Positions 52,067 through 62,820 of a DNA stretch of 64,000 bases are shown here, piece after piece. The notes beneath the pieces were generated by a model. The model saw only the letters and a program-made list of their open reading frames with translations. It was not told where the DNA came from and did no database searches. Position 1 is the stretch's first letter; each line of letters opens with the position of its first letter. Location: positions 94,248,340 to 94,312,339 of the forward strand of contig CM035806.1 in the NCBI GenBank assembly GCA_020466095.1, written 5' to 3'. The translations under genes and the position numbers were made by a program. This stretch comes from Chlorops oryzae. Its lineage: Eukaryota; Arthropoda; Insecta; Diptera; Chloropidae.

Positions 52067-52458
52067 ATTTCTATCGTGTGGACGAGAAAAAGACACCAAA
52101 AGAAAATTCCAAGGCGAGTCTTCGGCGACAGTCGCCTAGTATGGAACAGGGACTTCCCAGCGGACATCCCCGATGATTTCTTAGTGACTTCGGAGCCGGA
52201 ATGCATGCTATTACCGGTGACACTTTGTATGATATTTACACAGGAGCTGACAGGGACTTCAGCGGTGACATTATCACAGGAAGATTAGAAGATGTCACTG
52301 GTCATGCTAGGGGATGCGATGGCGAAAAAATCATTTGAGAGCAGCACATTGCTCTTTTCTCTCTAAATGTAAATTTATAGAAACCAGTTTGATAACTCTC
52401 TCTTCAATCTTTGAATGTTTCGAAAATTTTACAAAATCTATTTTTAACAATTTTTGTT

Positions 52459-52528
52459 CGCCTCTGCCAGGGATCGAACCCGCGGTCTTCGGATTGTGAG
52501 TCGAGCACTCATCATCTACGCCACTTCA
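52459..52528 (-). repeat. tRNA-like sequence in duplication unit B
   Basis: Duplicate of 48675-48744 with the same B-box-like 'gggttcgatccctgg'. Confidence 0.5.
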
Positions 52529-53590
52529 TGATATCACTGAACTGACGCTAAAACCTTATTTAAATTTCAGTAGCCAATGAGATTCAAGCACATGAACAGC
52601 ATCCCTCCACGATGACATGTCCTCCAAGATGTCATGCATGACAATGTCACCTATATGTCATTAGTCCCCTTAATGTTTTTAAAATCGCCAATATCGCGCC
52701 AACTTTAAACACCTTGCTAACAGGGGCGTTCATGCAAAAGTGGAAACTTTTCGAGTGCAAAAAATGCGCATTCGAATTTCCACAGCTGCTTCATACCACT
52801 TTTGAGTAAGAAAATTCTAATTTTCTTGCCCTTATTATTTGATTTGAGCTCATAGCAGGCCTTCGAAGTTGCCCTATGCAAATTATGAACTTGTGCTGTT
52901 GTACACAATTATTTCATACCCGGGTGTTTAGAATAGAATCAGGGACGTGGACCGGGTGGAAAACTTGCCCGGTTTCGTTCGGCGGTTCGAACCGTGTTTG
53001 AACTTTTGGATTAGTTCATCAAACCGAGTTTTCTACTTCTTTGAACCGGGGTTTCGATTCAGTTCATTGGTTCTGTAATTGCTCACACTAAAATATTTGG
53101 TAGCACGTGTTCCCACTTCAATCGCAATTTGTTACCATTTAATACCTATACTGAGATATGCAGTATGTAAAACGCCCATAAGAAATACGTTCAAAAAAAA
53201 AAAATTGAAAAGTACTTCGAAGTAAATACTTTACTTTCGCTTATACCCAGCAAGAATCGTCACAGTTATATTTATAAGGGTATTTCCATAGTAACGGGTG
53301 TGACAGATTTAGGCGAATTCTTTAAATTTCTCTAAAACCATCAACCCCTCGATAACAGTGTTGCATATTTTTGAAGCGTCCATTTTTAAAGTATTTCTAC
53401 CATTTCAAAGAATCCGGTAAAAATTACTTTTAATGCCTTAAAAACCTTCAAAAGGAGGTAACGGGTGTGACGTTAGAAAATGGGGTTTGTATGTTATTTG
53501 TGTTCATTAATCGATTCTGTAAAATTTTCCAGGAAACATACAAAAAGAATGTTTAACCAACAGTTCTAAGGAGTATTCTGACTATGAATA

Positions 53591-54397
53591 CACAGAGAAA
53601 AAAATAACTGTAAATTATACCAATTTCGCTCTTAACCCAACAATTTTCGCTCTTAAAATGATCTCAAGAGTTTTTAGCTTTTAAACCAACAATGTTATCA
53701 CTGTTATTTTTTTTAAGAGTGAAATTGTTTGCGTTAAGAAAGGTGGCTTTTAAAATTTCCGAACGCGAAAACGGTGGATTTGAAATGCACAGCTTTTAAA
53801 ATCTCCAAAAGCGAAAATTTTGATTTAAAATTGAAAACTTTTAATAATTTCCAAAAGTGACACTGTTGATTAAAAATGCACAGCTGTAGATAATTTTATT
53901 ATTTATTTGCAAAAATAATTTCAGAAAAATGTGTTTCCTCCTCTTAACATAACACCAAAAATAGCATCGGATGGACTTCATCCGATTTTGTCACTCCGTT
54001 GTCGTCATGTAGGAGGTTGTCATGACTGCTTTCGCAATGCTTAAAATGTTCTAAGATGAATAAATGTCTTATATGTCCTATTTTATAAAACAAATGAGAA
54101 TTATACCGAACGAAAAGAAATGTAATTAAGTGCCCATTGCTCTTAACTTAAATAGTTTTCGCTCTTAACAAATTCAATAAAATGTAGTTGGAATAACAGT
54201 TTAGCTGTATGAATCCGAACTTTAAATGCGAAAGTATTTAAATCTACAAATTCACTATTTAAAGTTACTACTTTCACTCTTAAATGATAGCCAAGAGCGT
54301 TTTCATTGTTGGGTTAAAAGCTAAATCCTTTAGATTCAAGAGCGTTTTCTCTAAGAGCGTCGCACTCTTGAATTTACTACGTGTTTTTTTCTCTGTG
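53591..54397. mobile_element. 807-bp inverted-repeat element, TA duplication, empty site known
   Basis: Ends 'cacagagaaaaaaa' on both sides, flanked by TA (53589-53590, 54398-54399). Unit A has the uninterrupted 'gaataggtatt', which is the empty target site. Inside, 'cgctcttaa' and 'ttaagag' motifs recur about ten times on both strands, mostly near the ends. There is no transposase, so it is non-autonomous. Confidence 0.88.
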
Positions 54398-54834
54398 TAG
54401 GTATTTACTTATAATGTATCGGTATCGGTATTCGTATGTGTTTTATACCAATTTACAAAAGTAACGGGTGTGACAGAAAAAAGTAACGGGTGTGACAATA
54501 TAAACTGAAACAAGAGTTATATGAGGAAGACGAGTTTTTTTTAAATATATTTCATTGTAACTATTATAAAAAATATCAACGTAGTATTTTCGTAAAAACA
54601 GCTTCATTCGTTTTCCGTTAAATAACTTGCTTTTAAAAGTTTTTGGTTTCTTATCACACGATTTTGGTTTCCTGTTACTGAATAGACTTTTTTTGATAAT
54701 AAGGTGTTGAGAATAAGGTTTTGTGTGTGGTGATCAGTGTGAGTCGTCAGCATACAGTATTAATTAAGACATTTATAATATTATACTAATTAATACATAA
54801 ATAATAAACTTCTATATTAATATTTTTATATAAT

Positions 54835-55826
54835 TTAATTTTATTATTTATTTTTTTATTTATTTATTTATTTATTTATTATTTATTATTTATTATTTAT
54901 TATTTATTATTTATTATTTATTATTTATTATTTATTATTTATTATTTATTATTTATTATTTATTATTTATTATTTATTATTTATTATTTATTATTTATTA
55001 TTTATTATTTATTATTTATTATTTATTATTTATTATTTATTATTTATTATTTATTATTTATTATTTATTATTTATTATTTATTATTTATTATTTATTATT
55101 TATTATTTATTATTTATTATTTATTATTTATTATTTATTATTTATTATTTATTATTTATTATTTATTATTTATTATTTATTATTTATTATTTATTATTTA
55201 TTATTTATTATTTATTATTTATTATTTATTATTTATTATTTATTATTTATTATTTATTATTTATTTTTATTATTTATTATTTATTATTTATTATTTATTA
55301 TTTATTATTTATTATTTATTATTTATTATTTTATTATTTATTATTTTTATTATTTATTAATTTATTAATTTTATTATTAATATTAATTTATTTATTTATT
55401 ATTTATTATTTATTATTTATTATTTATTATTTATTATTTATTATTTATTATTTATTATTTTTATTATTTATTATTTATTATTTATTATTTATTATTTATT
55501 TATTTTTATTATTTATTATTTATTATTTTATTATTTTATTATTTATTATTTATTATTTATTATTTATTATTTATTATTTATTATTTATTATTTATTATTT
55601 ATTATTTATTATTTATTATTTATTATTTATTATTTATTATTTATTATTTATTATTTATTATTTATTATTTATTATTTATTATTTATTTATTTATTATTTA
55701 TTATTTATTATTTATTATTTATTATTTATTTATTTATTATTTATTATTTATTATTTATTATTTATTATTTATTATTTATTATTTATTATTATTATTTTAT
55801 TATTTATTATTTATTATTTATTATTT

Positions 55827-55866
<40 letters not shown>

Positions 55867-56395
55867 TTATTTATTATTTATTTATTTATTATTTATTATT
55901 TATTATTTATTATTTTATTATTTATTATTTATTATTTATTATTTATTATTTATTATTTATTATTTATTATTTATTATTTTATTATTTATTATTTATTATT
56001 TATTATTTATTATTTATTATTTATTATTTATTATTTATTATTTATTATTTATTATTTATTATTTATTATTTATTATTTTTATTATTTATTATTTATTATT
56101 TATTATTTATTATTTATTATTTATTATTTATTATTTTTTTTATTATTTATTATTTATTATTTATTATTTATTATTTATTTATTATTTATTTATTTATTTA
56201 TTATTTATTATTTATTATTTATTATTTATTATTTATTATTTATTATTTATTATTTATTATTTATTATTTATTATTTATTATTTATTATTTAATTAATTAA
56301 TTATTTATTATTTATTATTATTTATAATTTATTAATTATTAATTATTTATTCATTATATGATATTTATTATTTAAAATTTATTATTTATAATTTA
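54835..56395 (+). repeat. TTATTAT microsatellite, about 1.56 kb
   Basis: The same 7-bp unit as at 50230-51094 but longer, with interruptions of ttta and tttatta types. It grades into irregular AT-rich sequence near 56295. Confidence 0.95.
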
Positions 56396-57283
56396 CTATA
56401 AATGAACTGTAAGGTAAATTGGCCCAAAAATATAACACAAGAAAATAAATAAGTAACGGGTGTGACATCGTTTTAAATGTTAAAAATGCCATCTCTGTCA
56501 CACATGCTCCAACTAGGTTTCGCTTTATTATTAAACGGAATTACCTTCTTACTATCTGCAGGTTAACACTTTGTTAAATTCTTTTGCTAAAAGATAATTT
56601 AACTTTTTGTAGTTTATCGGTAACGGGTGTGACAGTCTAAGGTTAACTTTCCAAACGTCTGTAAAAATTTCAACATATAACCTAAAGCATTCTACTTTTT
56701 CTGCAATCCAGATAAAATGACATACTTTTAGCTGATATCTATTTGTGCTGCCACATATTCAAAAACAGCTTGTAGCGAAAGCTCAAAAAAGGGATAATTT
56801 TTTTGTTTGCGATATGTTTAAATAGCACTATTTCAAAATTAATTTGTATACAAATCATATATATTTTTTAATATTACTCTACATGAAAAAAATGATGCAT
56901 GTATATATGTTTTAATAAGAAGAACAAAAATGTGTTAAAGTGTGGTTTTTTTTGCGGTTTCACAGGGTACGTTTTCGTGGAAATGCCCATAACTAGTTAC
57001 GTACCCGGTACGGGTACCAGATGTCGCGGTATTTTCTTCGTTACACGCTTATGGGCAAGAGGAGATTTATACCGCAATGTTGCTGAAAAAATGTTGCGCA
57101 CACTGCATACATGTAGCAACTATCTTTTTCTATTGCGCCAATCTGGGCATAGGTTCGCCTCTTTTTGGCACATTGCATGTATCTGAAATGTCGCAGTACC
57201 TGTAACTAGTTAGTTCCTAGTTATGAGTATAGAAAAGATATGGAAATATTTTTTCATGCAACCCACCCTTTACCATTCGATTA
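56396..57283. other. region without genes, two further taacgggtgtgaca motifs
   Basis: Motifs at 56454-56467 and 56621-56634 continue the series of the duplicated units. The short frame at 56899-57186 has no recognised similarity. Confidence 0.5.
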
Positions 57284-59253
57284 CACAGGTATACAAGGTT
57301 TTGGACCAGAGAAACTGGATAGCGACCCTATAGGAATTTTTCGTGCTGATTCCGAATCTGGTACCCTTTTTTTTCTATCACGTCAAGTTTTTGAGAAATC
57401 GTTATATAACGGTTTTTGATATTATTACCTATAGTCTATGTCAATAATGAGGTCGTAGACCCTATATGCCTTAACCGATTTCAAAGTTTTTGGTACTCAT
57501 ATGAAAGAGGAATGACAACGCAATATATCCTTTATACACAAATTTGGAATTGATTCAGTAACTTGGAAGCTATAGGGCAAAAAACCGCGATGCTGATTTC
57601 CAATTTTTAGCGATTTTGTTTAAAAACTTGAAATTCAAATGGTTATAATTTCCGAACCAAGGCTGGTATTCCAGGTCTTAATACTTTGAATGAAAGAACA
57701 ATCAATTGAAAAAGTTTTGAGCCTAAAACAAAAAAAATCCGTTGCGTCGTTCTAATTTTATGAGGATTTTTGCTGAAAATAACAAAAACGAATTTTTATT
57801 TTTGGTATATTCTTCGCTCGTTCATATGTATATTTCAGTTCGAATTGTGTATGTTGGTAAAACTGGCTTAAAAAACATAAAACTTAAATTCTATTTTAAA
57901 CCTATCTTTAAAGCTAAAACCAATTTAAACTTTAAAAATGAACAGAATTTGAACTGTGCCTTTTGTATTGTTTACTATCTGTTTCGCGTATAAGGGACCA
58001 GCAATAGTCACTCAACATTCCTTCATCCCAAAAGCCCTTATATTTTTTTTCAATCCTCTGTAGGTCCTGGTGAATGCGCTCTCCTTGTTCGGCGCTGCAG
58101 CGAGATGGACCAGCCTTCCAATATTTGATTAAATTTTTTCCGAAAATTTCCTATGCCAAAATTAAAGAAGGTGTTTTTATTGGACCAGACATCAGAAAAA
58201 TCATGCGTGATGAACACTTTTCGAAACATCTGTCACCTATAGAAGCAGCTGCTTGGTCATCATTTAAAGACGTTGTGGGAAATTTTTTGGGAAATAAAAA
58301 AAGCGACAACTACATAAAAAATAGTTGGAGGACTCTTGAAAAATTATCGAAAAATGGGAGTTCGGATGTCACTAAAAATACATTTTCTCCACTCACATTT
58401 GGATTTCTTCCCCGAAAACTTGGGCAAAACTAGCGACGAACAAGGAGAGCGCATTCACCAGGACCTACAGAGGATTGAAAAAAATTATAAGGGCTTTTGG
58501 GATGAAGGAATGTTGAGTGACTATTGCTGGTCCCTTATACGCGAAACAGATAGTAAACAATACAAAAGGCACAGTTCAAATTCTGTTCATTTTTAAAGTT
58601 TAAATTGGTTTTAGCTTTAAAGATAGGTTTAAAATAGAATTTAAGTTTTATGTTTTTTAAGCCAGTTTTACCAACATACACAATTCGAACTGAAATATAC
58701 ATATGAACGAGCGAAGAATATACCAAAAATAAAAATTCGTTTTTGTTATTTTCAGCGAAAATCCTCATAAAATTAGAACGACGCAACGGATTTTTTTTGT
58801 TTTAGGCTCAAAACTTTTTCAATTGATTGTTCTTTCATTCAAAGTATTAAGACCTGGAATACCAGCCTTGGTTCGGAAATTATAACCATTTGAATTTCAA
58901 GTTTTTAAACAAAATCGCTAAAAATTGGAAATCAGCATCGCGTTTTTTGCCCTATAGCTTCCAAGTTACTGAATCAATTCCAAATTTGTGTATAAAGGAT
59001 ATATTGCGTTGTCATTCCTCTTTCATATGAGTACCAAAAACTTTGAAATCGGTTAAGGCATATAGGGTCTACGACCTCATTATTGACATAGACTATAGGT
59101 AAAAATGTCAAAAACCGTTATATAACGATTTCTCAAAAACTTGACGTGATAAAGAAAAACGGGTACCAGATTTGGAATCAGCACGAAAAATTCCTATAGG
59201 GTCGCTATCCAGTTTTTCTGGTCCAAAAGTTGGCCTTTATTTGTAAACTTGTG
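57284..59253 (+). mobile_element. uncharacterised DNA transposon, copy 3, hairpin form
   Basis: Ends 'cacaggtatacaagg' and 'cacaagtttacaaataa' flanked by TTA (57281-57283 and 59254-59256). Most of the element is two near-identical inverted arms, 57308-58091 and 58437-59228, around a 345-bp centre. The right arm carries the 3' end of the transposase-like gene and the left arm an inverted copy of it. The true 5' half of the element is missing, so it arose by inverted duplication of the 3' half. Confidence 0.85.
58078..58593 (+). pseudogene. transposase-like gene fragment, copy 3
   Basis: Carries 'YAKIKEGVFIGPDIRKIMRD', 'AAAWSSFKDVVGNFLG', and in a second frame 'MSLKIHFLHSHLDFFPENLG' (His) and 'TSDEQGERIHQDLQRIEKNY' (candidate Glu). 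It ends 'GMLSDYCWSLIRETD'. One frameshift lies near 58340. The two Asp regions and the C-x2-C of copies 1 and 2 are absent. The last 150 bp are repeated inverted in the left arm. Confidence 0.7.
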
Positions 59254-59256
59254 TTA

Positions 59257-59626
59257 TTTGAAATGGAAAAAGAAGTCATCTCCAAATATATAAGTACTTA
59301 AAGATTTTTAAAGCATATTAGTTTCATAATATTCCTTCAATACTTAGAATCTGGCTCCGCCGCTTGCAACTTTTGAAATAATTACATGGCGACATATCTT
59401 ATTGATGTATAAACATCAGAGACATGCAGGAATGAGTAAATCAATGGGTACATCATTGAATACTTGCGTCAAAGTAGTATTTTGGAGTATTTCTGCGATT
59501 TATTTCCTTACTATGTACATATTATTTTAATTATGTTTTTATTCATGAGCATCACTTTGGCTTATCCCAATTAAGGAGACTGGAAACAATTTACTGGTTA
59601 CTTATCGCGAAAATTCAACACTAGAA
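59257..59626. other. intervening sequence without features
   Basis: AT-rich, no frame or repeat recognised. Confidence 0.5.
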
Positions 59627-59974
59627 ATGTGTGTTTACAGAATATGCATTGGTGTTAGTAGCTGCAGCATTTGCTCATATGTGTTAGTGAGTTTCGGTAG
59701 CAGTTTCTTGCTGGGTGCTGAGATATCAAGTAATCAAGTGCGCAGGGTTGCATGCGACTTTCCTGCTTTACTTCGCCATAGAAATGAACATGTACATTTT
59801 TTATGCGAAGTTAATACCAGGACAGCTGATTGCGGCACATTTTTCAAATTAAATACTGACACCGACCTCGAAGGTGTTAAATTGTTGGCATACTTTGAAG
59901 AGTTAAAGGAGCGTGAATATAGTTGTAACGAATTGGCTCCTAATGTGCAAGTACTTAAGCCTGAATTCCAATAG
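59627..59974 (+). CDS. unrecognised open frame, 115 aa
   Basis: The frame begins 'MCVYRICIGVSSCSICSYVL', a hydrophobic Cys-rich start that could be a signal or membrane segment. It continues with a charged part ('RVACDFPALLRHRNEHVHFL', 'EELKEREYSCNELAPN'). Its composition looks more protein-like than its surroundings. It ends in the left end of the inverted-repeat element at 59961, so it may be truncated. No family recognised; it could be a chance frame. Confidence 0.25.
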   Translation: MCVYRICIGVSSCSICSYVLVSFGSSFLLGAEISSNQVRRVACDFPALLRHRNEHVHFLCEVNTRTADCGTFFKLNTDTDLEGVKLLAYFEELKEREYSCNELAPNVQVLKPEFQ

Positions 59975-60490
59975 CGGAGGAGCTGCAGGAAATTTCCTGC
60001 TGCAGGAGGGGCAGGAAAAATGCAATTTCCAATAATGCGTGTGCATGAGCATGTCAGTGCTGCGGTTTTGAATGTGAACTTGACTCAGTACATTTTTAGC
60101 TACTCTTGTACTCGTCTTATTTTCAATGAACGGAATGTAATATTCCCTTTTACTAAGCAAATAAGTTATAGAAATCATATATATAGACATCGAAGCTTAA
60201 ATGAAAACATTATTTAATGCATATTAATTCATTAAGGAAGAAAAGCATACCTCCGTAGTACCAAGTACCATAAAAAAGTACTCAATAGTTTCTACAACAC
60301 TGTTATATTCCTTTCTTCAACTTTTATACTCAGCTGTCATGTTGCTCACGCGCAGGATATATTCAATTTTTCGAACTTTTGCGTGTGCGTACGCGTGCAG
60401 GAAGTTGATTGGACGTCGTTCCATATGTTTTCAGGTGTTGAACATTTACAGGAATTCACGTTACGCACCTCCTGCGCTATTGGAAATTCA
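59961..60490. mobile_element. inverted-repeat element, about 530 bp
   Basis: Ends 'ctgaattccaatagcggagg' and 'ctgaatttccaatagcgcag' in inverse orientation. Inside the left end, 'ctgcaggaaatttcctg' is palindromic. No target duplication is clear. Probably a MITE; it abuts the Harbinger element. Confidence 0.55.
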
Positions 60491-60521
60491 GCTTTACTGC
60501 ATAGCTCAGTATAGGCTCTTA

Positions 60522-61026
60522 GAGCCAATTTCACCAAAGGCATTTAAGTTTAAGTACCGATTGGCACTTAAGTACGCATTTAAGTTTCAGCCCGTTTCAT
60601 CAAATATAAAATTGAGTTACGCGGAAGTACGGCAGCACCTTATATTTTTAGTGCAACACCGTCGTAATCAGCTCATTTAAAACATAAATAAATAAGACAT
60701 GGAGTCCCGCACTAAAATATTTTCAGAAGAAGATATAGATTTACTTCTTGCGTGCGTTCAAAGCAAAAAGTCTATAATTGAGTGCAAACAAACTGATAAA
60801 GTTAACGCAAGAGCTAAGGACATGATAAATAAAACAAGTTTTCATATACATAAATAGTTTTCTTTTTAAATCAGCTGTTTCCATTACGACAACACAGAGT
60901 TGCATAAACTCTACTTAAGTGCCCGATATGGATCACTTAAGTACGACTTGCCCTTTAGGTTGGTGAAAATGAAAATCTGTACTTAAACGCCGATTTTTAC
61001 TTAAGTATGCTTGGTGAAATTGGCTC
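60522..61026 (+). mobile_element. PIF/Harbinger derivative, 505 bp
   Basis: TIRs 'gagccaatttcaccaa' are perfect for 16 bp and flanked by TTA (60519-60521, 61027-61029), the PIF/Harbinger target. Subterminal 'acttaagt' motifs recur several times on both sides. The interior keeps the start of a Myb/SANT-type gene, so this is an internal deletion of an autonomous element. Confidence 0.85.
60699..60857 (+). pseudogene. truncated Myb/SANT-like protein of a Harbinger element
   Basis: Fifty-two residues starting 'MESRTKIFSEEDIDLLLACV' and continuing 'IIECKQTDKVNARAKDM'. The first two helices of the Myb/SANT-like DNA-binding protein encoded as second gene by Harbinger elements have this form. The third helix and the rest are deleted. 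In the family this protein helps the transposase enter the nucleus and bind ends. Confidence 0.65.
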
Positions 61027-61029
61027 TTA

Positions 61030-61690
61030 GAGTTAAAAATCACGCAATAAAAAGTATGTGGTGGTTACCTTACTCATATTAGGGATGGCATCGATACTAA
61101 TTTCATAAGAATATCGACTTCGATATTTTTATTTTTGGCCTATGGGAGTGACCACTGGCCTGGTTCGAGGCAAAAATTAAACCCTGAACCTTAACAACAG
61201 TGGCGTAGCGGGGTCCCGTATTATTTTTATTACAAAGAAAAACAAAGTAACATAAACTAAAAAGAAAAACCGCCAATAAACACTCAAATCGTAATCTCTA
61301 CGTTACAATCAGTGCGCCGAAAAAGAAACCAAATCAATTCATAAGAAACCACCAAGCTTCCAAACAGTATATATTGCTTACAAAGAAGATAGATATGGAC
61401 GGCGAAATCTAACCAGTCACCCTTGAACCAAAGGATACTAGAATTGAGGTCGTGCGCATTACTGACTATAAAGCAGAGACCTCCACGCCATAGAAAAATT
61501 TTTCTCGCTCACTTCACACGTATGTGCCTTACGCTCTTTCTTTAGTCGGTAGCAATCGCCCAACGAAAACACTTCGAGCGGATCTGCGCAACTTTTTTTT
61601 AAAAAACACTTAAAAAATATTTTATCAAAATGGAATGCAAAGCCTACTTTATGATCCCAAATGCTTTTGAGAAATTTCTTTAATACCGTC
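61030..61690. other. region without genes
   Basis: No supported frame. 'gagacctccacgccatag' and neighbouring unique-looking sequence at 61440-61600 may be from an older repeat. Confidence 0.5.
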
Positions 61691-61692
61691 GG

Positions 61693-62017
61693 CAGACGTA
61701 TATAGTTAATCGCGATTAAATTTTTTTAAATCCACTTTTCCAAAAAACTTTGACAGACGACAAATCGTGGATTAAAAAATGTATGATCAAGCAACCAGCT
61801 TTTTTATGTGTCAACAATTTTGATTCCACTCAATTAAATTTATTATTTAAATTCTATTTGAAAGCTATCACCAAGGTTTCTTTGTCAAAAAGAACGATTA
61901 TGAATATAATCGCGCTTCTAAAAGTTCGATTAAAATGGAATTGATCCTACTTTTATCTATACATAATTTATCTTTAATCTGCAAAACGGAGATAATCGCG
62001 ATTATGCTATACGTCTG
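61693..62017. mobile_element. inverted-repeat element, about 325 bp
   Basis: Ends 'cagacgtatatagttaatcg' and 'cagacgtatagcataatcg' in inverse orientation, each followed by 'cgcgatta'. The flanks show no clear target duplication. The small frame 61750-61944 is not a recognised protein. Confidence 0.55.
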
Positions 62018-62323
62018 TCTAGGCTATAAGCGTACCACGCCTCTGAAGTTGCAGTTTTCAAAATCTTTGGGTTTTTTATTTGACAGAGCTTCGAAAGCTG
62101 TCCAAATTTAATATGCTATATTTTAGTTGCTTGTGGTTCAAACATAATGATTTATATGTGAAATTAAAATTTAGGACCTATACTACAATGTGGTATTAAT
62201 TTCTTCTTCATTTTTTGTAGTATATGCGAATTTACATTAAATCATAGTAAGGAGCTTGAAAATACAAGTAAAAATACAAAAAATTCATCTTCAAAATTGA
62301 ATACAAAAAAATAACCCTAAATA

Positions 62324-62820
62324 AAGGTGAGATGACACTACGTGTGCAATGCACACATAATTGCTCAAAAAATGTGTGACACATCTGTAAAACAATTGCA
62401 CACAACAGTTTCTCGCACAAAATAGGGACAAATCACACATGTTGATTGCGCAATGTTACCAGATTTCGTTTTTAAAAGATTGCAATGAAAATAATGTCAA
62501 ACTTTAGAGATTTCAGAGACAGTTAAGATAATTAGTAATTGGTTATAAATGAAAATGGATTCCAATAACTTCAGAGATGACGATGATGAAACAACAGCTA
62601 CTGCATTTGTTTTATTTGCATCACATATTTTTACAAAATGTTTGTGCAGTTGAAATTTGGATTGATTACATTACGCATGGAACGCACACATTTTATTTGT
62701 AAAATATTGTAAGAATTATTTTGAGCAAACAAATTATTCGTCGATTTCATTACGTGTGCAATGTTTATGACGTCAGTGAGCAAATATTCGTGCATTGCAC
62801 ACGTAGTGTCATCTCACCTT
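62324..62820. mobile_element. MITE, about 497 bp
   Basis: TIRs 'aaggtgagatgacactacgt' with 'gtgcaatgcac' match perfectly at both ends, then 'ttgctcac'-like blocks. Flanks 'taaa' and 'ttaa' differ by one base, so the duplication is unresolved. A short frame from 62555 ('MDSNNFRDDDDET') is too small to call. Confidence 0.75.

Larger units (their letters stand above)
52067..54840 (+). repeat. tandem duplication, unit B
   Basis: Second copy of the 48283-50290 segment, with an 807-bp insertion at 53591-54397 that unit A lacks. It begins inside the MITE sequence and joins truncated Gypsy gag on its left. It contains the tRNA-like sequence at 52459-52528 and four taacgggtgtgaca motifs. Confidence 0.9.

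Noticed and set aside
50230..56395. CRISPR-like array from regularly spaced taacgggtgtgaca motifs
   Set aside because: Spacing is irregular, the genome is eukaryotic and no associated genes exist; the motif is reported only as an unexplained repeat.
57742..57993. 83-residue frame found identically at 58535-58786 on the other strand
   Set aside because: Identity is explained by the hairpin arms; the sequence is AT-rich 3' untranslated region of the transposon.
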